DNA of 64,000 bases from Chaenocephalus aceratus (lineage: Eukaryota; Chordata; Actinopteri; Perciformes; Channichthyidae): positions 34,736,659 to 34,800,658 of the forward strand of contig CM043789.1 in NCBI GenBank assembly GCA_023974075.1, in the 5' to 3' direction. This document shows, one piece after another, positions 57,754 through 64,000 of this stretch. A program made the translations under genes and the position numbers. The notes under the pieces are model-generated. The model did no database searches and was not told the DNA's origin. It saw only the letters and a list, made by a program, of their open reading frames with translations. Numbering within the stretch: position 1 is the stretch's first letter; the number at the start of each line of letters is the position of its first letter.

Positions 57754-59465
57754 CTGTGTGGGATAAACAAGGTATTTACATATTTAATAATAACACAAAT
57801 AATAACTTAATACTAATGCAGTTACTTTGGTGTGAATAAATTCAATCGAAAAGGATTGCAGGGCCGTAGATACATTTAAAAACACAGGTTATGCCCTCGT
57901 TTCGAAACGTGACACTGCCTTTAAAAAAAAAATAAGAATTCTCTTTTCTCCAAAAATAATCATGGGATTAGTAAACGGTATTTATTAACACTATTTTAGG
58001 GGTGTAACAGTTTCTTATAGTGTCCCGAAAAAAAATCTGCTTAGAATTTGTTACTTATTACGATAAAATGGAGACGAAGTTCAGACAGGAAATTAAGTTA
58101 GAGTTTGATATGTAACGTTTATGAGCAATTTTAGATTTAAAGAGAAGTTTCATTAAAAGAACATTTCAGATTAATTTAAAATATACTAAATATAATATTA
58201 AACAGCCAAATAAATACAGAAATATATATACTTTTTAAACCAACACATACAACACTTTCGTTTTGGTGTCAGGGTTGGGGTGGCTTTAGTATTTCTAATT
58301 GGAAAGACTATGTTGGATAAATAGAAAACTACTTACTTTCTTTTGTAATGGTGTGGGCATCTCCGTGTCCTCATGCCTACATGACATCAAGAATTGTCAG
58401 ACATTTTACAAATCTTTATAAACATCAAAATCAAGAAACGCAGAAAACAAATCTTGGGGAACATTTGCAGAATTTTATAATTGTTATCAAAGCATATTCA
58501 GGGTTTTTATCATGGGCTTTAGATATGAGATGAACTTACGGTTGCAGTACACGGTGGTGATGACGAGGAGTAGAAGAAGGAGGCCACAGCCGCCAGCCAG
58601 TGGGCCCAGAATGATTAGAGAGCAAAACATCTCAGGACTGGTTTGCCCTGCAATCCATTTGACACCAGCATCAAACACAGTGAAGAAAATAAAAGCTCAG
58701 AGAAACAGAGGTATGAAACTGAGGTATGGAAATGTACCTGGCTTGTTACCGCTCTCACAAACACACGGCGAGGCAGTCGTGCATTTTGTTTGCTCAGTGG
58801 CCTGCGAGGTTACTTCTACTGGGACTTTAACTTTTTCTAAAGGGAGAGGAGAGATGTGTGAAGGAGATAACAGAAGTGATGGAAGGTGATACTGAAAAGA
58901 AACCATTATATCACCATTAGCCCAAAAGCATGAGAGAACACCTCACCTCGGAACAGTCGTGTTGGGTTGCCGAATATCAGTTCATTGCCTTTGACCCCCG
59001 CACAGCTGTAAACGCCGCTGTCCCGAATTTGGTTGAAAGACTGCAGTGTTAAAGAATTTGGCGAAACCTTGGAGGGCCTGAATAATTCGGAAATGGAGTT
59101 TCCAGTGGACTTTGGCATGCCGTAATTGGTGAAAGATGCAATGAACTCCATGCCAGTTGTGTCCAGATGTCGAAACCAGACGACCATGGTGCCCTTGTCC
59201 CTAGGATCACAATATATTTGAACCGACTCTCCTTCCTTCACGGCCATGTCTAGGACAGCTCCTGAAGTCATTTCTGGAAAATATGAAACAAAGGGAGCAG
59301 TTATCAGCCAACTGTGTGTTTTCAAGACCCCAAAAGCGAAAGATGATAAGAAACAGGCTAAAGGACACCTTAAAGCTGCCAAAACTTCATGAAAATAATT
59401 TAAATATTCAGGTTGAACCTACCATGACAAATCATCAGAATCACCAGAATCAACTTTTGGTCCAT
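57705..59465 (-). CDS. cd8a: CD8 alpha chain, complete, six exons, 221 residues
   Basis: T-cell co-receptor: a type I membrane glycoprotein that binds MHC class I through an Ig-V domain and recruits the kinase Lck through a cytoplasmic C-x-H motif. Exons (- strand): 59423-59465 signal peptide MDQKLILVILMICHG; 58947-59273 Ig-V domain with SVQIYC, MVVWFRHLD and DSGVYSCAG (canonical Cys, Trp, DxGxYxC); 58738-58836 hinge rich in T/S/C; 58540-58647 transmembrane segment with a LLLLLLVITTVYC core; 58337-58376 RMRTRRCPHHYKRK, the Lck-binding tail; 57705-57753 tail end PVMAPGKQLMTNSHV and stop. All five junctions are in frame with GT-AG sites; total 666 nt including the stop. The alpha rather than beta chain is inferred from the tail and from GNELIFG before the J-like strand. 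Confidence 0.94.
58337..58376 (-). CDS. cd8a: cd8a exon 5, Lck-binding tail
   Basis: 40 nt coding RMRTRRCPHHYKRK across its borders; C-P-H is the fish form of the C-x-C/C-x-H Lck clasp. Duplicated at 46483-46522. Confidence 0.94.
58540..58647 (-). CDS. cd8a: cd8a exon 4, transmembrane segment
   Basis: 36 residues; FCSLIILGPLAGGCGLLLLL gives a single membrane span, ending VYCN before the basic tail. Confidence 0.95.
58738..58836 (-). CDS. cd8a: cd8a exon 3, hinge
   Basis: 33 residues including KVPVEVTSQATEQTKCTTAS; three cysteines available for dimer bonds; T/S-rich for O-glycans. Confidence 0.92.
58947..59273 (-). CDS. cd8a: cd8a exon 2, Ig variable domain
   Basis: 327 nt, one domain in one exon, phase 1 at both ends as usual for Ig exons. 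Cysteines in QIYCD and VYSCA are about 70 residues apart; tryptophan in VVWFR. Confidence 0.96.
59423..59465 (-). CDS. cd8a: cd8a exon 1, signal peptide
   Basis: ATG at 59463-59465; 14 codons plus one base; hydrophobic core LILVILMI; donor gtaggt. Confidence 0.88.
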
Positions 59466-61989
59466 TTTTTTTTGTCGCAGACAACAATAGCACGTCTTTG
59501 TTGGAGCCTGTTGTGAGATAATTCAGCGAGATATCAAACCACGCCCCAGCTGTAACCTTCTTCTCGGCTCTGTCAAATGGGATCATTGCAACAGAGCGGT
59601 GCAGAGCCCTCTGCACGGTCGTGGTCTGCAGGGTGTTTTGAAGTGCAGCCCACCGATCTGCTCACTGCTGTGAACAGCACCTTAGTCATCTATGGGATGC
59701 TGACACACAAACTCAACACAACACACTATGTAGGCTGGGGAGAAAGCATTACAAGAATTTATGTAGCAGCCCACTTTTTAATATTCACTACTGTGTCACG
59801 AACCAAATGGTGATTTTCAAGAGGTATCCATTTAATCCTTTTACACAATTTAGGCAAAAATATTTAATGCTGAAGTGTCCTTGTGCGTTAGGAGTTTCAC
59901 CTCCTGTTTTTGATCAGAAATGGAGAAGCTGCGAAAGGATTGATAATGCTTCATTCCCAAAATAACCAATTTGTTGAACGTCCTCGGGAAATGTCTTCTC
60001 GCAATCACATGATGTAATAGAGCTGAACGGATTGAAAAGACAATTATAGGAACATCACTGTGTCAGAGGGATCTAAAAATACCACAAGGTACACACATCT
60101 TAATATTGAACGAGAAAAGTGCACTCAGAAGAGGTCAGATCTCCATGGCTCCCTTACGGTCAAGATGGTGGCAAAAATAACGAAAACAGGAAACATGGCT
60201 GATTGCAGAAAAGGCTTTACCTAATGAAGCAGTAGTTGATCATGTGTGGTCCCTTTACCGGCTGGTTAAAGGAGTGAGGATTTGGCATTCATTGATGGCA
60301 TAAAAGATAATAAAATGACCACACAAAAAATTATGCTAGTAGCTTCATGTGAGATTAGCAGTGGACGCACACACATGATGTTACACGCAATCCCCCCCAG
60401 ACAAGTACAAGTGTAAGACATAATATAGAATAGAAAAGTATTAGATAAAGACGGCACTATATCTCAAACAATATGTGCTGTAGTCTTATTCTTACTGCAG
60501 AAAAATGTGTGATTGTGCGTGATCAAAAGCCAGTGAGGCAAATGGTTTTACACCTGAGTGCCTTTTCGGGGTGTCTCTCTTTCACCTTTTGTTTGTGAAG
60601 AATCCACACAATGCTTTCATGAGTTGTTAACATATACATTTATGGATAGTGGATAATTCATTTCACTTCGAACCTTTATTCATTTATTGTCAGTTATAGT
60701 GCTCAACGTATTTGTCTTACAGGATGTATTTGAACTATTTTCTTTATAGTAGGAGTAGTTGCTGATAAATCCCTCCAACAGGCAATATTTTTAAAAGAAA
60801 ACTGAAATTGTAGCATCACCTAGAATGATTTCACAATAACAAAGTATGGAAATGTAGGCTAGATTTTAAAAGTTTCATCCGTGTAGCAGGGCCACACCCT
60901 ACCCCCAATGCAACTCTGCGTTAACATGCATCACTGCGACATTGAGGTGATCATCATCACAGCTAGGTGGCAGCAGAATCAGGATTAAAAGCTCTTTATT
61001 GATTAAACAGTAAATCATTGTCTCATGATTCACAAAACTGCTGCTCCAAAGTCAAAGCAGTGGAAAACACCTGCTGTAAACTCGAGGTGTGACATTTTCT
61101 TTTCGAACAAAGGATGCTGCTAAGATGCATTATGGAACAAGCAGGGTCAAGTTTTTCCGTGGCTTCACTTATACCTGCGTCAAAAGTCAGAATAACTCAT
61201 GATTAGCTGCTTCATTTTTACAAGGGTGAAATATTAAAGGGTTGTAGAATCTCTTTAAGAGTTAACTTCACCTGATGCAACTGTGTTTTACGATCTACTG
61301 CTCTGTGGCCTGTGTGAAGCTCTATTGAACTTGTAAGTGAAATCCTAGCACAACCAATTAGGATGCAAATATAGGAAAACCATTTATAGTAACAACAAAG
61401 GACATAGCTTGTACCCTAGCAACAATTAATTATAATGTCACCTGTCACTTCATGTGAAAGCTTGTCTCACAGTTGTTGGGAAGTGAAACTCCCTTCACAT
61501 GAACTGAGAGTGCTTCAGCGACTATGGCGCAACCCGGCGCCCGTCCTATATCCTGCTCAGTGATGGAAAGTCAATGCACCGATTTAGTAATGGGCAATAG
61601 GTGCTGACATTTTGCTCTAATGTGGGCGATTCATCTGTTCCATGGGTGGGAGGAGAGCGACAAAGAGACATAACAGAGAGTAAGAGATAGCATGGTGTCT
61701 GTAAGGCATTTCTGTACCCGTCACATGATTTACTCAAAATGCAGACACAGATTATTAACTTAACTTTGTAACAAATTACTTTGACATTTTTTGAGAATGC
61801 AACAATGATGGAAACCAGGTTGAGGTTTCACAAGTCGTCTTCAGTGCGCAGGGGATTCTGTTGATGTTACAGGGAGACCCAGTCAAAACGCTCTGAAAGC
61901 CCACTCTACCTTTCCATATCTCTGTTTCAGGTATTAGTCACTCATAAACACCTGCATGGGCTTCCCTATCTTAGTCAGACAGGGGGTCT
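59466..61989. other. cd8a upstream region: no gene recognised
   Basis: No exon-like frames with splice sites and no repeat with clear termini. The cd8a promoter must lie near 59470-59700, but no certain TATA box or Inr was identified. Confidence 0.55.
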
Positions 61990-62006
61990 CCAACCTGAAA
62001 CTTACA

Positions 62007-62011
<5 letters not shown>

Positions 62012-62072
<61 letters not shown>
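62012..62072. repeat. (GT)n microsatellite
   Basis: About 30 pure GT units. Confidence 0.97.
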
Positions 62073-62073
<1 letters not shown>

Positions 62074-63180
62074 TGGACCAGGGGAAGCCAGTGAGAAAGA
62101 GAGAACCCTGTACAGTTCCATCATATAGCTTAACATTCAGAAGAGACGTCTTAATAATCTGAAGATAGCAGCACCTTCAATACTGATTCACTATTCACCT
62201 GTTAGTCATCATTTTGACTCACCTGTTACTTCTCTGTTACTGTAATGGCAGTTCCTGGCATTGTGGGATATGAAGTTATGGAGAGGAAACCAACAGCAAC
62301 GAGAGGAGTAAGTATGAATGGAGGGACTGAACTCATGCAGATACCTCAACACAAATACACAGTTGTGTACAGTATGTAGAATTGTTTTAAATAATTCTGC
62401 ACTCAAATGGACCTTTTTGGCTCTGGCTTAGTGGCAAAAACTATGTTTGTTTGGCATTAGCGAAGATAAATGAATGTGTAATGTCTATTTTATGGAGAAA
62501 AACATAATTCTTATTCAAAAATGTGGTGTCGAATATAATCATACAGTGGACTGTCTTTTGTTTGTGACTTTTATTGTTAGATTGTTAGATGTATTATTAG
62601 ATATTGTATGACACATTTGACAGTCGATCGTTTTAGGCATAAACTGATATATATTACACCATATTTTGTCATCAAGATTTCACCACAGATCCTCTCGGAG
62701 ATGTCTTGCTATCTGTACAATTAGTCATGTTGCTTCATATTCATATATTTGAAACCAGATGTTTTTATCATTCATATTTGTTTCATTTGCTGGTGTGCAC
62801 TCTTGTTTTGATGACATTTACATGTAATGGATTTAAATATATATTTTCTATCATGAAATGGGTGCAAACTATAAATCTCTTGCACATTTGTCGGAGGAAA
62901 ACATGTTTAATGTCAAGTCCCATATATGTTAACCCTCTATCATTACATACGCCTCGATGGGAGTTTATCACGTGAAATGGTGTTTGGCGTCGTGGTTGAA
63001 TAATTCATAAGTGTATTTTGTAATACTGTATATAAAATGCATAAAAGTACAATTGTAGAAATGTTTTGATGAATATCTTGCCACACATTTTGCCCCTCTG
63101 TCTTTTATAATCCTGAAACCTTTATGCTTTTATGTCATTTATTAGTGTAGGGTGTATGTTTTATATTTTGTATCTTTAAG
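62073..63180. other. No gene recognised
   Basis: AT-rich sequence with short random ORFs only. Confidence 0.55.
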
Positions 63181-63245
63181 AGGAAAGTTAAGCCTTTACT
63201 GATCCCCAGAGTGGAAATGCAACACGGCTAACCTAGACAGAAATA
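63181..63245. repeat. Possible LINE/SINE 3' end
   Basis: CCTTTACTGATCCCCAGAG resembles the TTTATTGATCCCC 3' ends of fish retroposons; too short to classify. Confidence 0.4.
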
Positions 63246-63954
63246 AATACGGCTAAAAAGTAAAAGTAACAAATACATTGTTAGGGCTTTATGAACAAGA
63301 AGAAGTAAAAACCATAAACACAAAAATAAGCGTCATTGTCTAAAGCTTGAAAATGTAATTATAATATATATATATGACTATATGGACTGTAGGTGGAAAG
63401 AACATGAAATGACAGACGTAAGCGTGGGGTTTATAATTGTCACACACACGCAAACACACACACACACAGACACACTTTACTACATATATTCGGTTCAGTT
63501 TGTCTTCTCTTCATATGTTTTATCTCTACATATTGTGTTTCAAATATCCACGCTAATATTTGTCAGCAGAGAACAGCAGAAATAAATCCTCTGTATCAGA
63601 CGTACAAGTCTTAAGCTGCCGTGCAAAACTCATGTTTCCTGGAACTGATGAACATGACCTAGAAAAACTCTATGACGGTCATGAGGGTCAGTTTATAATG
63701 CTTTATTTTCCTCGTCCTTCTGGAGGCTCACTGTTATGCTACTGGTTAACTGTAATGCATTTTATGAAGTGTTTCAATACTTTGGAAAATTAAAGAAATG
63801 TATCTGGCAACTAAATGTTATATTGGTTTTTCTTTGTTTCGCGTGGTGGTACAACATGGGCGGTTCTAGAGGGGGGCCAACAAGGGCCAGTGCCCCTCTA
63901 ACAAGGAACTTGGATTACCTGTGGCCCCCTTCCAAAATAATTAATCTATGATAG

Positions 63955-64000
63955 TTAGGGGTGTAACGGTATCCGTATTTGTCCCGTACCGTCACGGTTC
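63955..64000. mobile_element. Start of a hAT-like element, cut by the window end
   Basis: AGGGGTGTAACGGTATCCGTAT and CCGTACCGTCACGGTTC match the terminus of a common fish hAT family from memory; the other end is outside. Confidence 0.55.

Noticed and set aside
59283..59813. Short plus-strand ORFs opposite cd8a exon 1
   Set aside because: Overlap the cd8a signal exon and intron on the other strand without splice or domain support.

Overview
The window is vertebrate nuclear DNA, almost certainly from a teleost fish and probably a percomorph. The genes are split into small exons with GT-AG introns. The repeats are typical of fish: hAT-type MITEs, a Tc1/mariner element, tRNA-derived SINE pieces, L2-like LINE tails and many CA/GT microsatellites. 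Both recognised genes are vertebrate: calpastatin (CAST, + strand) and CD8 alpha (cd8a, - strand). No bacterial-type operons, RNA genes or CRISPR arrays are present.

Layout. (1) 1-2244: no supported gene. (2) 2245-27810: 37 coding exons of calpastatin, then a 3' UTR exon from 27901 to about 28915. All but one intron are phase 0. If every exon is used the product is about 1,100 residues: an N-terminal leader region, then FIVE calpain-inhibitory repeats (A-B-C subdomains), where the mammalian protein has four. The first coding exon is probably upstream of the window or unrecognised. (3) 28.74-30.28 kb, 40.10-40.88 kb and 46.24-46.70 kb: pieces of a second, truncated copy of the 3' half of cd8a (exon 6 broken, exon 5 intact), split by about 15 kb of inserted elements. 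The insertions include a 5.9-kb transposon with roughly 0.77-kb inverted repeats, nested in a 9.2-kb element with short inverted repeats, and an LTR with an adjoining polypurine tract. (4) 46701-56334: a partial second copy of CAST (eleven exons or exon pieces, no 5' end, no 3' end, inner segments deleted). It begins inside exon 16 at a junction with cd8a sequence. (5) 57705-59465: a complete six-exon cd8a on the minus strand. (6) 59.5-64 kb: no gene recognised; microsatellites and repeat ends.

How it fits together. The order CAST / cd8a 3' end / CAST 3' half / cd8a is what a tandem duplication of one segment would leave. That segment runs from CAST exon 16 to the exon 4-intron 4 boundary of cd8a. 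The copies are still so similar that each serves as an empty-site control for insertions in the other, so several transposons can be placed after the duplication with their target-site duplications visible. The copies then diverged by deletion: copy 2 of CAST lost exons 18, 22-27, 33 and 35-37, while the first cd8a copy kept only its two 3' exons. Within CAST, repeats 2, 3 and 4 are near-identical exon triplets, and a tandem array of linker exons (22-24) lies between repeats 3 and 4, so the gene has also grown by internal duplication.

Calpastatin is the cytosolic inhibitor of calpains; CD8 alpha is the MHC class I co-receptor of cytotoxic T cells. They are physical neighbours here, in convergent orientation, with no known functional link. 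All identifications are from reading the sequence; no database search was run.
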